Shown one piece after another: positions 33,801 through 41,817 of a DNA stretch of 64,000 bases. The DNA is taken from NCBI GenBank assembly GCA_014529385.2, contig CM043969.1:20984946-21048945 (forward strand), written 5' to 3'. A program made the translations under genes and the position numbers. A model generated the notes under the pieces. That model was not told where the DNA came from. It saw only the letters and a program-made list of their open reading frames with translations, and made no database searches. Position 1 is the stretch's first letter; every line of letters starts with the position of its first letter. Origin of the DNA: Adiantum capillus-veneris. Its lineage: Eukaryota > Streptophyta > Polypodiopsida > Polypodiales > Pteridaceae.

Positions 33801-34254
33801 ACGCAGAAACTGAGCTCTTCATTGATTTATCAAAAGAAAGAGGATTTACAAGTGGAATAGTGCGACCACGCTCATTAGCATCTATATACATGTTCTTTCC
33901 CCTGTAGGTGAAGTAAATTCTCCTTTCAGGGAACTTCATGTTGGCAGCCATGCGATCAAACCATGGTGCCCCTAGGATAACATCCTGATGTTGGAGGGGA
34001 GAGATGAAGAAGTCTTCTTTGTCGACATAGCTTTGGACATGAAGCCTCAACTTCCCAATCAAGGGAGTAACGGAGGCTTGTTGTCCCTTGAAAGCTGCAT
34101 CAGCTGTTACTATATCTCCCATCTCAAAAGCTTGAATGCCCAACTTGGTGGCCAACTCTATTGATATGAAGTTGAGAGTAGAGCCAGGGTCAAACAAGAT
34201 GAAGGCATCATGCTCTCTTACCTTTCCCCAAGCATAGGAGAGTGATGATCCTTT
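30874..34254 (-). CDS. Element D pol: protease, RT, RNase H, integrase, chromodomain
   Basis: Open from just after the TGA at 34255-34257 to 30874; positions below count from Met at 34197. Protease active site DPGS (3-6) and VILGAPWF (73-80). RT: Asp in SRIDLKSGY (288) and the FFDD box (349-352, nt 33153-33142). RNase H: CDACG (498), YEKELLAVLHAL (532-543), RTDHQS (558-563). Integrase: HHCC finger (679-719), DD35E at Asp749, Asp810 and Glu846, GPF module (992-994). Chromodomain about 1051-1095 (VLRHGKIIRRYLIKFKNYP). All catalytic residues are present. It normally continues from gag in the same phase as one polyprotein. Confidence 0.9.
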   Translation of the reverse strand, partial: KGSSLSYAWGKVREHDAFILFDPGSTLNFISIELATKLGIQAFEMGDIVTADAAFKGQQASVTPLIGKLRLHVQSYVDKEDFFISPLQHQDVILGAPWFDRMAANMKFPERRIYFTYRGKNMYIDANERGRTIPLVNPLSFDKSMKSSVSAYMIYVKESLKANNVSSNENDRNQEELDLSTFLKGFQDVFINDIPMDLPPKRGDDDHRIELPPGSSPPNKPPYRVSQAQQEEIMRQVQELVDKGMVRPSSSPFCSPVLLVQKKDGTYRMCVDYRALNHITIKNRFPVPRVEDLFDKLQGSTYFSRIDLKSGYHQIRIVDEDILKTAFHTTFGLYEYLVMPFGLTNAPATFNRLMEKIFRPYRKFTGVFFDDIIIYSKSLEEHKQHLQVIFQALRENKRFLNQKKSEFFLQEIQYLGHIISHDGIRMDPSKLEVIKSWPNPRNLHELRSFIGMCAYYRRFIAKFSQVAGPLHDLTKKNVKFVWSAKEQNAFEKLKEKLTSQPDLVLPDLSKPFEVQCDACGDCLGAVLLQEGHAIAYESRRLNGDERVLGIYEKELLAVLHALDTWKHYLLGTPFILRTDHQSLKYFMTQTKLSDKKMRWANFLSQFNFHIAHIVGKHNQVADALSRRPKVNAVSIATHNDLSSMIDEYATDPDFRDIMSALALGKKEEPFTLQDGYLLHGNRLCVTHSLREKVMYESHAPPCAGHRGIQPTLRGVETYFYWPTMKVNIQEYVSKCVVCQKTKYDRGKQPGLLQPLPIPNSPWESISMDFIFGLPKSIHGNTGIWTIVDRFSKQAHFIPVKKTIKAHQMATLFISQIFKHHGLPTSIVSDRDPRMTSNFWKGLFENLGTRLNFSSAYHPQTDGQSEIANLTILDLLKTYVTKVDQRSEWEKYSPLVEYAYNNIVHTSMGKSPFEIIEGRPKSPLLLKVHGKIFAADEYSCDLQESFQKIREAIAISQQRQKAAADKHRRALMFKENDWVLLKFPKARLRQTTDKNPTGHQKYYAKLAKRYYGPFQILKPINETDYQLKLPNHWLIHNAFHVSLLKPYKGEPPIEPIIEDPPEVEDQEEVLQPEAILRHEDKVLRHGKIIRRYLIKFKNYPFEDAKWMQGVQLKDSMNLVNAYNATLE

Positions 34255-34851
34255 TCAATGAGCATCCTCTTTTGGAGCTTTGATGGTGGAAGCCCTAGGA
34301 GTCTCATTGCGAGTATTCTTCTTGGGGCAAGAACGATAGCCATGTCCTTGCTCCCCACACTTGAAACACTTATGGTCCTTGCGAAAAGCTTCAAGCTCTT
34401 CAGGAGAGATTTTGTTTTTACCTTTGTAAACTCCCTTCTCCTTGGACCGATTGTTGTTGTTGTTGTTGGAAGTGCCTTGGGAATTATTTTGAGCATTGGA
34501 TTTCCCCTTTGCATCATTTTTATCTTTGTTTTCCATGGGCTTGACATTACGTCTAGCCCCTTGATGGAAATTGATGCGTGAAGCAACCATGGTGTGGTGG
34601 ATTACTTCGGTAATAGTACCGGGCCGTTGAGAGTTGATATATTCGGCCATCTCTTCAGGTAATCCCGCACAGAATTGTTGTCTTTGCTCGGCAAAGTCTA
34701 TCTTTTGAAAGACAGTAGCTTTGAGATGTAAATCCCAAAACTTATCTACATACTTGTTGATAGACTCATGAGAGAGGAGCTTCAAGCCGCGCCATTCGGT
34801 AAGAACTTTATCTTTAGTATCGCTTGGAAGAAATTGCTTCATGATGGAAAC
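34255..34851 (-). pseudogene. Element D gag, C-terminal part
   Basis: Same phase as the upstream gag, between the TGA at 34852-34854 and the TGA at 34255-34257. Contains the second half of the capsid domain (LLSHESINKYVDKFWDLHLK, EQRQQFCAGLPEEM), an Asn run (5-6 residues) and the nucleocapsid knuckle CFKCGEQGHGYRSC (CX2CX4HX4C, about 34330-34370). Element C has TGC (Cys) at the position of the second stop, so that stop is a TGC-to-TGA transversion private to D. Confidence 0.87.
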
Positions 34852-35655
34852 TCATAGAGTTTTCCATGTCTTTGGGGCTTCTCCATTTCCACGAAGGCTA
34901 GCCCACCATTGACGAGCTGATTTTTGGAAGTGCATAGCTACATGGCGTAGCTTGGAGGACTCTGTGAAGCCCTCGTCCCCAAAGGCCGCATCAAATTGCT
35001 GGATGAAGGCCAACACTTTGTCGGTAGCACCAAAGGTGCCATCGTAGGTGATAAAAGAGATACTCTTTCCTCCCTCCTTGAACTTCTTTAGCTTTTGTGA
35101 CCTTCGCCATGCAGGAAATGATTTGCGATGCCCTCCCCTCTTGTATTCTCTAGGAGAATAGCCATAACTTTCATCGGAAGAGAAGGAAGGTGAAGAAGAA
35201 GGAGAAGAGGGTGACCTCTTCCTAGCCCTTTTCTTCCTTTGTTTCCTCTCTTGCCTTTGAGAGTGATGAGGAGAAGGACTATGGGTTGCTCTTTTCCTCT
35301 TGGGAGGAGTAGGCGATCGTCTAGACCGCCTTCTTCGTGGAGCCACATCTTCAGAAGAACTTAGACTTTCATTGCTTTCTTTCTCTTTGGATTCCTCCTC
35401 TCGAATGGGAGAGAGTCTTCTTTTGGGGGTCTCTTCAAGAGGCCTCCTAAGCTCTCTCTCCTCTTGGAGAGGAAGGGAAATTCCATAGGCACGAAGTTGT
35501 TGAGTAACTTCGGCTTGCAAGGTAGGGTTGCCCATAGCTTGTTGCAACCTAGTCACAAGATAATTCACAAACATGGGAGCATCATCATTAGCACCTTCAT
35601 GTGCAAAATCAAAGCTATCAATGTTCATTCTACTCTCTTGATTATTGTCAGCCAT
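34852..35655 (-). pseudogene. Element D gag, N-terminal part with Arg/Ser-rich domain
   Basis: ATG at 35655 (MADNNQESRMNIDSFDFAHE). Residues about 65-165 are strongly Arg/Ser/Pro-rich with many SP and RS pairs (APRRRRSRRSPTPPKRKR, SPSSPSSSPSFSSDESYGYS), unusual for Gag and like the RS domain of splicing factors. The capsid domain begins at about residue 195 (FLTYDGTFGAT-like block, ARQWWASLRGNGEAPKTW). The frame meets TGA at 34852-34854, where element F still has CGA (Arg), so a single C-to-T change in a CpG explains the stop. Confidence 0.88.
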
Positions 35656-36019
35656 GTTAACAAAATTTTATGTATGTACTTAGTGTATGCTTTGGCAATT
35701 CAAAACCTTAGTTGCCACTCCTCTTAGCCTTTGAAAATCGGCTCTTAAGTATCTACACCCACGGCTCAAAGTGGTTAATTATATAGAGTAGAGGAGTAGG
35801 TCTAAATAATGGCTCAATAATGGTAAAGCCATAGGCAAGTCTAAAAAGACTCCATTATTAAGTCCAAAGCTCCCGAGGTGTGCACCATCCCCCACATAGT
35901 GGGCTTAACAAAACCGGTATTAGATCCCAGTTCCACTTACTCTATTATAATTAACAACATCAACCATTTATAGGCTACTTAAGGACCTCTCTTCTTAAGC
36001 AAGAAAAGAGAAACCAAAT
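35656..36019. other. Element D 5' leader
   Basis: Untranslated leader with an inverted repeat around CTCAATAATGG and CCATTATTAAG. No ORF. Confidence 0.7.
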
Positions 36020-36031
36020 GCTCTGATACCA
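36020..36031 (-). promoter_or_regulatory. Element D primer-binding site
   Basis: Minus strand TGGTATCAGAGC, initiator tRNA-Met type, one base from the LTR at 36033. Confidence 0.92.
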
Positions 36032-36032
36032 A

Positions 36033-36395
36033 TGTAATGGAATTTGCCTATTCAATTTGAGAATAGCGGAATTTAATGAGAGTACTTTCAAGAAATGATT
36101 TTGTGAGCATAGCGGGTAGACATAATTGAAGATAGCAACATAATCATAGCAATTAGTTAACTTGGCATAGACAATACTTTTGCAAGAGAGAGAGTTTAGA
36201 GAACATGACAAAAATTGAGGACCGGATTTATGTGGAGCCGGTCCCCCCTCCAATAGGCATTTGTATTATGATTTCTCCCATAAAGAGAGACTTGTTACAA
36301 TACAGTCTTTGTGTTCCTTGTGACCTAGGTGATGCCATGAAGATGGAAGGCTTCATGCACCACAAACATAACATAAACTTGAAGAAAGCTTTAAC
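36033..36395 (-). repeat. Element D 5' LTR remnant
   Basis: First 363 bp of the LTR (plus orientation), nearly identical to 28937-29299, then abrupt change at AAGCTTTAACT to integrase sequence of element E. Confidence 0.92.
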
Positions 36396-37139
36396 TGCTA
36401 AGGTAAGAAGTCGATCCATCCATGCTTCTTGATCATCTTGTGCTGCTTTTCCATGAAGTCGTATTGTTGGGATGTTGAGCTCAATTGGTTGTAAAGCCTC
36501 TTGACCATAGACCAAGTGAAATGGTGTAAACTCCGTGGCTTCCCTATATGTGGTTCGATACGCCCACAAGGCACCATCCAAGAAGTCATCCCACAACTTT
36601 GTCTTGTTTTTCATCATCTTTCTAATGATGCCTGCAATGACACCATTAGCTTTTTCTACCAAACCATTTGATTGGGGATAGTAGGGTGTACTATGACGAT
36701 GTAGAATGTGAAGTTTTTCACAGACTTCTGTGAGCAAGCCCTTTCTAAACCCTGGACTATTATCAGAAACAATCTCCAAAGGTGTGCCAAATCTACAACA
36801 AATGTGAGTGTAGACAAATTTGCTCATTGTCCTCTCATTTACCTTTGCCACACTTTGTGCTTCCACCCACCTAGTCATATAGTCTACCGCCACTAGAATG
36901 TAGAGTTTACCATTTTTTGTCCTAGGGAGAGGACCCATAGCATCAATGCCCCACTTTTCAAAGGGTCCATTTCCAAGCATGATTTGCCTTGGACCATAAA
37001 CCAATCTTCTCTTCCCATTTACCTGACAATTGTGACAACTTTTACACCATGTTGGACATCCACATGCAGACTTGGCCAAACATACCCCGCAAGCAAAATC
37101 TTCTTCACAGTTAACTCTTGGGCAAAATGACCACCACAT
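36396..37139 (-). pseudogene. Element E integrase, truncated
   Basis: Frame 37139 leftward: zinc-finger Cys pair WCKSCHNCQ, core Asp in LVAVDYMTRW, Asp in EIVSDNSPGF, Glu in the YYPQSNGLVEKANG block, then LVYGQEALQPIELN. It ends in MDRLLTLA, after which codons belong to the LTR of D (to 36228). The frame is shifted from the aRNH frame by one missing base at about 37046-37049 (CATGGTGT where CAT TGG TGT is expected). Confidence 0.87.
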
Positions 37140-37936
37140 GCCTCTTCATACAAACCTTTTAGAATGGCTGGAATTTCCTTGATAGTTGGTACTCTTCTAC
37201 ACACTTGATCCTTCCCTCTTTGATAGAGGGATTCTTCTAGAAAGAGATACGCACTTGCATTTTTCATGAGTCTCCTCTTCTGAGCCTTCGTGAAGTCTTG
37301 TGGAAACTCACCCTCCAAAATGTAGCTAATAATGGGAGTCAATGACTCCAATCCCTGGTATCTCGGTTGCTTGACAGTTGCTGCCACCATGATGACCTGC
37401 ACTTCTTTTTCAACACATGTAACTGCTTGTTGTGCAAGTAAATCGGTATCTTCATTCTGTTTCCTAGGAATATGATATAGTTGCACTTCTTCAAATTGAT
37501 TAAACAATCTACGAATGGCATGAACTTTTGTCCTTATGCTTTCATTCTTGCATGCCCAAATGCCTAAAATTTGCTTCACGATGAGAAGTGCATCCCCTTT
37601 TACCATGAGACATTGTATACCTTGGCCAATGCATATCTTTAAACCATGAAGTAGTGTGTCATATTTTGCTTCATTGTTGCTAGTTGAACCTGGTAGATTG
37701 ACCTTCTCTTTCATGACCACCTCTCCACTTGGGTTGAGCAATACTAGCCCTCCCCTGGCTTTTCCTGTGGCTCGTCGAAAAGCTCCATCAAAGAACAAGG
37801 TAAAAGCATTAGGAATACTTTTAGGTGGTGGCAATGGTAGGGTCTTTACTTCAGGCACCTTAATCTCCTTCTCATGTACCCTATAAGTAAGGATCCCTGC
37901 CAATTGTGCACGCACACTATCTTCTACCTTGAAAGA
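37050..37936 (-). pseudogene. Element E archaeal-type RNase H and connection
   Basis: Same phase as the RT frame but after the TAA at 37937-37939. FFDGAFRRATGKARGG (Asp), NNEAKYDTLLHGLKI (Glu), VKGDALLIVKQILG (Asp) and QNEDTDLLAQQA (final Asp) form a complete RNase H active site. It runs into the integrase finger (LLAGYVWPSLHVDVQH) and leaves frame at about 37047. In the Tat lineage this domain replaces the activity of the degenerate first RNase H. Confidence 0.87.
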
Positions 37937-37939
37937 TTA

Positions 37940-39355
37940 TTGGAACTCTTGCAATTCCATAATCCACTTTGAGATCCTGGTGCTAAGATTCATTTGAGAT
38001 GACACCCAAGGAAATAAATTTTTTGTAGTGAGAATTACAAAAGGTTTTGGTAGCAAGTAGGATCTAAACTTTCTCACTGCAAACATGAGAGAAATCATCA
38101 TGAGTTCTGCCTCCGTGTAGCCTCTCTCTAAAGCATTCATGACCCTACTAGCAAAGTAGATGGGTCGCATCCTGGTACTGTGGGGATCTTGTTGTAGCAA
38201 AAACGCACCAATTGTTTCTTTCCCAACACTAGAGCTAACAAAGAATGTGTACTCCCAACAAGGAGGCATGAGTGTTGGTAGCTCTGACAAAATGACTTTA
38301 ATGTTACAAAAGTACTCTTCAAGCTCAAAACACCATGTAAATTCTACTTGTTGTGTCAACTTTTGCAAAAGGTGAAGCAACTCCGAAGCTAAGTGAATGA
38401 AGCGTGACATATACTCCACCTTTTGAATGAATGAGATGACCTCTTTGAGATTCTTGGGTGATGGAAGCTCAATAAGAGAGTTTGCCTTTGAAGGATCCAC
38501 CTCAATGCCTTTATGGGAAACCTTGTGACCAAGCAAGATCGCTTCATCCTCACCTATGTGACACTTGTCGGGGTTGAGTTGACCTCCCATGTCGTAAATT
38601 TTTTTTAAACCTTTTTCTACCTTTTGTAGATGCAATGACTTTGAGCTATAAATGCAAAAATCATAAAAAAAAACCCTAATGGACTTTCCAAAGAATGCTT
38701 GAAACACCATGTTCATGAAGCGTTGGAAAGTTGTAGGAGCATTTGTCAGTCCAAATGGCATGACTCTAAAAGCATAACAACCCCAAGGAGTGATGAAGGT
38801 TGTTTTCAACTGATCTTCCAATGCGATACCTATTTGAAAGTAACCCGAGTATCCATCACACACAGTGTACTTCTGATGACCAGCTACCTCATTTAGTATC
38901 TCATCTTGAAATGGGAGGGGAAAGTGATCTCTTTTTGTTGCCTCATTGAGTGGACGGTAATCCACACACACCCTCCACTTGCCATTTTTCTTAGGAGTGA
39001 CAACAACGGGAGAGACCCACTCCGAATTCTCCACTGGATAAATGAAACCTGCTTCTAGAAGCTTTCTTACCTCCTTGAGTAAAGCCTGCTCCTTGATGAC
39101 TCCTAGCCTTCGTAGCTTTTGAGCCTTAGGTGTGGCCTCTGGCTTCAACTCAATTTTGTGTTGAACAGCATCTACTCCATGCACATCGGTGTAGTCTTTA
39201 GCAAAAAGCCTCGGAAATTTCCCTAGCACACATTTGAACTCCTCTCTTTCGTCCTTTGTAAGTGTTGTAGACAACATACCTTCTAACATTCCTTCATCTT
39301 GCACATTTTGGTTCTCTTGAGTACCTACCTCTTCCAAACCTCGAGAAGAGGTCTC
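37940..39355 (-). pseudogene. Element E reverse transcriptase and first RNase H
   Basis: Frame 39337-37937: WVSPVVVTPKKNGKWRVCVD, FPLPFQDEILNEV, VCDGYSGYFQIGIA (first Asp), FITPWGCYAFRVMPFGLTN. The catalytic box reads FFYDFCIY where relatives have F(M/I)DDFC(I/V)Y: the first Asp of the pair is Tyr (TAT at 38663-38665). The RNase H that follows has VSSSVGKETIGAFLLQ, without the usual first Asp. So this long open frame would give an inactive polymerase. The TAG at 39356-39358 separates it from gag-protease in the same phase. Confidence 0.88.
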
Positions 39356-41206
39356 CTAGTTGTTTGGCTTAAACCTTACCCCCATGACTTCGATGGAAGA
39401 CTCCTCTTCAGTAATGCTACCGCTACTTTCTCCTTCTGAAGTGCTATCGGTCCAGCCTTCCTCCGTCTCACTTTGAGATGATTCTTCATGGAGCTCCTCT
39501 TGGCGTTGCTCCTTCATGTCAAAGACAACCTTCTTATGATTGTCATTCCTGCAAATTATCTTTCCACTCTCCCAATCCTGCAAAGCTCGCATTTTCATTA
39601 GCCATGGTCTCCCTAGGATAAATGGGTAACCATTTCCTTTGGTAGACATAACATAAAAATCCACCGCCTTCTTAATGCCAAAGGCCTCTAAAAAAACATT
39701 TTTACAAATGCCTACACACCTAGCTTTGCTATTGTTTGCCATCTTGACTTTAATTTCAGGTGTCTCATGGATGTACATGCCTAGTTTTTGCATGAGTCCC
39801 TCTGTCATGATGCAAATTTGTGCACTCCCATCCACTAGACCTTTCCTAACCAATCTTCCTTTGATGTAACAATCTAGCACAGGTGTAATATCCTCATTCA
39901 TTTCAGCATGTGTAATTTTTACAAAAGGCACACTCTCTTTTACCTTTCTCCTAGTGCTAATTGCCTTTGTTAAATCCCTCTTAACTTGTGGGCATAATGC
40001 AAGAAACTGAGGCCATGTGATATCAGGACCCTTACCTCTCATGTCTTCCAACAAGTTGTATGGAGCCATACCATGTCCAAGAGGGAAGTCTTGGAGATTG
40101 ATACGGCGTCGAGTCCTCTTAGCTTCATTGGTCTTCTTTGTCTTCTTGCCTCGTCCATGGTCACTTTGTGATGTGACACCTTCTTTCTCTTTCCCTTTTC
40201 CACAGCCACGCTTAATGCCATTTGCTTCCATGTCAACCTCTTTTGAATTTGTCACCTCTACCACATGCACATTTGGGTCTGGCAAAGGTGGAACTCCTTC
40301 CACTCCTTGTGGAGGTGGTCTTGGTCCATTTGGTCTTTGTAGAAGCCTTGGTTGTTGACCAGTTCCTTCACCTGCATTCATCACTGGGTAATTCAAGTTA
40401 GGTCTCCCTGGCTCCCCACGGGGCCAAGGACAATTATACATCCCATGTCCAGGCTCACCGCAATTCCAACATTGTAAGACTCTCCTAGGTCGTGAATCTC
40501 GCTCTTCATACTTCTTTGCTTGTCCCTTTAGACCTACAGCTTGTGCAAGGTGAATTGACAAGCTGCTTAAAGATTCATTTAACTTCTCAATCACTTCCGC
40601 CGTTACCTCAGGAAGCTCCCTAGATGTTGATGCTTGTGACTTACCTTTGGGTCTAAGACCTTCTATTGGAACCTCCCCCTTTAAGCACTTGAGTTTCCTA
40701 TATTTCTCAGCAGCCCTAGTTTCAGCTGCTTCAAAGGTAGCGGGTGCACCGGCCTCAACTTTTATCTTAAGGCCAGGAAAGAGTCCGGCTATAAACCTCT
40801 CCTTCTTTAGGAACTCTGCACCATCACCAGGGCTCGCAACATTTCTCACCCATACAGCCCAAAGACGTAGAAACTCTTGCTTGTACAAGTAGTACTTATC
40901 TAAGTCTTTTTGCTTATGAGAAACAATGTCTTGCCATAGCTTTTGAGTGTTTTGGGGATAAAATAAGTATCTCTTGAAATGATTCACAACTTCCGTGTAA
41001 TTCCCTTTAACTTCCTCAGGCAAAGAGTCAAACCAAGTGCTAGCATCTTTCCTAAGGACCACCTCAAACATCTCTACACATTCTTGATCAGTTACTATCC
41101 TCTTGATACGACAATACATCTTGAAATTTGCTAAAAATAATTATGCATCCTCTCCAGGCTCTCCAAAGAAAAGAGGATATCCGGACATTTGGCGTTGGGC
41201 CTCCAT
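39356..41206 (-). pseudogene. Element E gag and protease
   Basis: Likely start ATG at 41206 (MEAQRQMSGYPLFFGEPGED), in phase with the long frame that begins at 41119 but separated by TAA at 41141-41143. Capsid blocks: LRKDASTWFDSLPEE, YYLYKQEFLRLW, KKERFIAGLFPGLKIK. Knuckle CWNCGEPGHGMYNC at about 40429-40473. A basic region (KKTKKTNEAKRTRRR) precedes protease, whose active-site block is GLVDGSAQICIM (DGS) with GYPFILGRPWLMKM. An acidic Ser/Glu tail leads to the TAG at 39356-39358. Confidence 0.87.
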
Positions 41207-41291
41207 TGAATCGGTTTCAAAGTAACAACACGTTTTTGTTTTTCTTTCTTAAAAAATTTACACAATAATGTTTTCTAAATTGCAATCTATT

Positions 41292-41510
41292 CTACAACAA
41301 AATAAAAATATTTACATCAAATGACCTATGATAATCAATAAGAGGCAGGATGACAGGGTTTGGTGATGCGAGAATTTCTCCTACTCTTTGGGCACCAAAC
41401 ATGAACACCATACGTTGTTGAAAATGGATTTTTCTACTAATTGCAATGTTTATTCTAATGTGTGGAGTGAAATGAAAGGGGAAAACCTCTATTCTTGGGC
41501 CATTATCCAT
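41292..41510 (-). CDS. Leader small ORF 1 of element E, 72 aa
   Basis: ATG at 41510 (MDNGPRIEVFPFHF), stop at 41292, about 85 bp upstream of gag. Aligns without gaps from residue 11 with the element B leader ORF. Conserved core ISRKIHFQQRMVFMFG, EIL, NPVILPLIDY, SFDVNIFIL. Its neighbour 15 bp upstream is a second, more diverged copy. No known domain recognised. The equal length and conservative substitutions argue for a protein under selection in this element lineage. Confidence 0.62.
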   Translation of the reverse strand: MDNGPRIEVFPFHFTPHIRINIAISRKIHFQQRMVFMFGAQRVGEILASPNPVILPLIDYHRSFDVNIFILL

Positions 41511-41524
41511 GGTCTATGCATGAC

Positions 41525-41743
41525 CTAATTCTTAAAACAAAACAAAAATATAGACGTCCAACTAAGGTCGTACCTAATGAGAGGCAAAATAAAAGGATTT
41601 ACTGGTGCGTTTATCTCTGCCAACCTAAGAGGACCTAAAATTCTACGAATTACACGTTGAAATTGCAACTTAGTACTAACAATTATGTGTACCTTTTGCC
41701 TTGCAATGGGAATGAAGGGATCATACAAATACTCGTGATTCAC
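41525..41743 (-). CDS. Leader small ORF 2 of element E, 72 aa, tandem paralogue
   Basis: ATG at 41743 (MNHEYLYDPFIPIARQ), stop at 41525. Also 72 codons. It aligns with ORF 1 through PF, IVSTKLQFQR, LGPLRLAEI and NPFILPLIRY with no gaps after a two-residue offset at the start. More diverged than ORF 1 is from the element B copy, so the duplication predates the split of those two. Function unknown. Confidence 0.55.
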   Translation of the reverse strand: MNHEYLYDPFIPIARQKVHIIVSTKLQFQRVIRRILGPLRLAEINAPVNPFILPLIRYDLSWTSIFLFCFKN

Positions 41744-41793
41744 GCAAGCTACTTGATTATGCTAAAGGTTGAGCCTTCACAAAAATACACAAT

Positions 41794-41814
41794 CCGTCCT
41801 CAGTGGGGGCACCA
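41794..41814 (-). promoter_or_regulatory. Element E primer-binding site (candidate)
   Basis: Minus strand TGGTGCCCCCACTGAGGAC, matching the site of element B at most positions and starting three bases from the LTR. Confidence 0.65.
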
Positions 41815-41817
41815 ATT

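Larger units (their letters stand above)
28937..36395 (-). mobile_element. Element D: young, nearly intact chromovirus
   Basis: Minus-strand Ty3/gypsy element with complete 3' LTR (28937-30513) and a 363-bp remnant of the 5' LTR (36033-36395). Over those 363 bp I count two differences between LTRs (about 0.6%), so it inserted recently. Gag-pol occupies one phase from 35655 to 30874 (1594 codons including two in-frame stops), with no frameshift. The 5' LTR is cut at 36395 and joined to integrase of element E, so a deletion has removed its outer part together with the missing end of element C. Confidence 0.93.

Noticed and set aside
36228-36395. C-terminal 56 residues of the apparent integrase of element E
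   Set aside because: Encoded by the LTR of element D across a deletion junction; not part of integrase.
39356-39358. TAG between protease and RT of element E as a programmed readthrough site
   Set aside because: The relative B has no stop there, and E has other random stops, so decay is the simpler reading.
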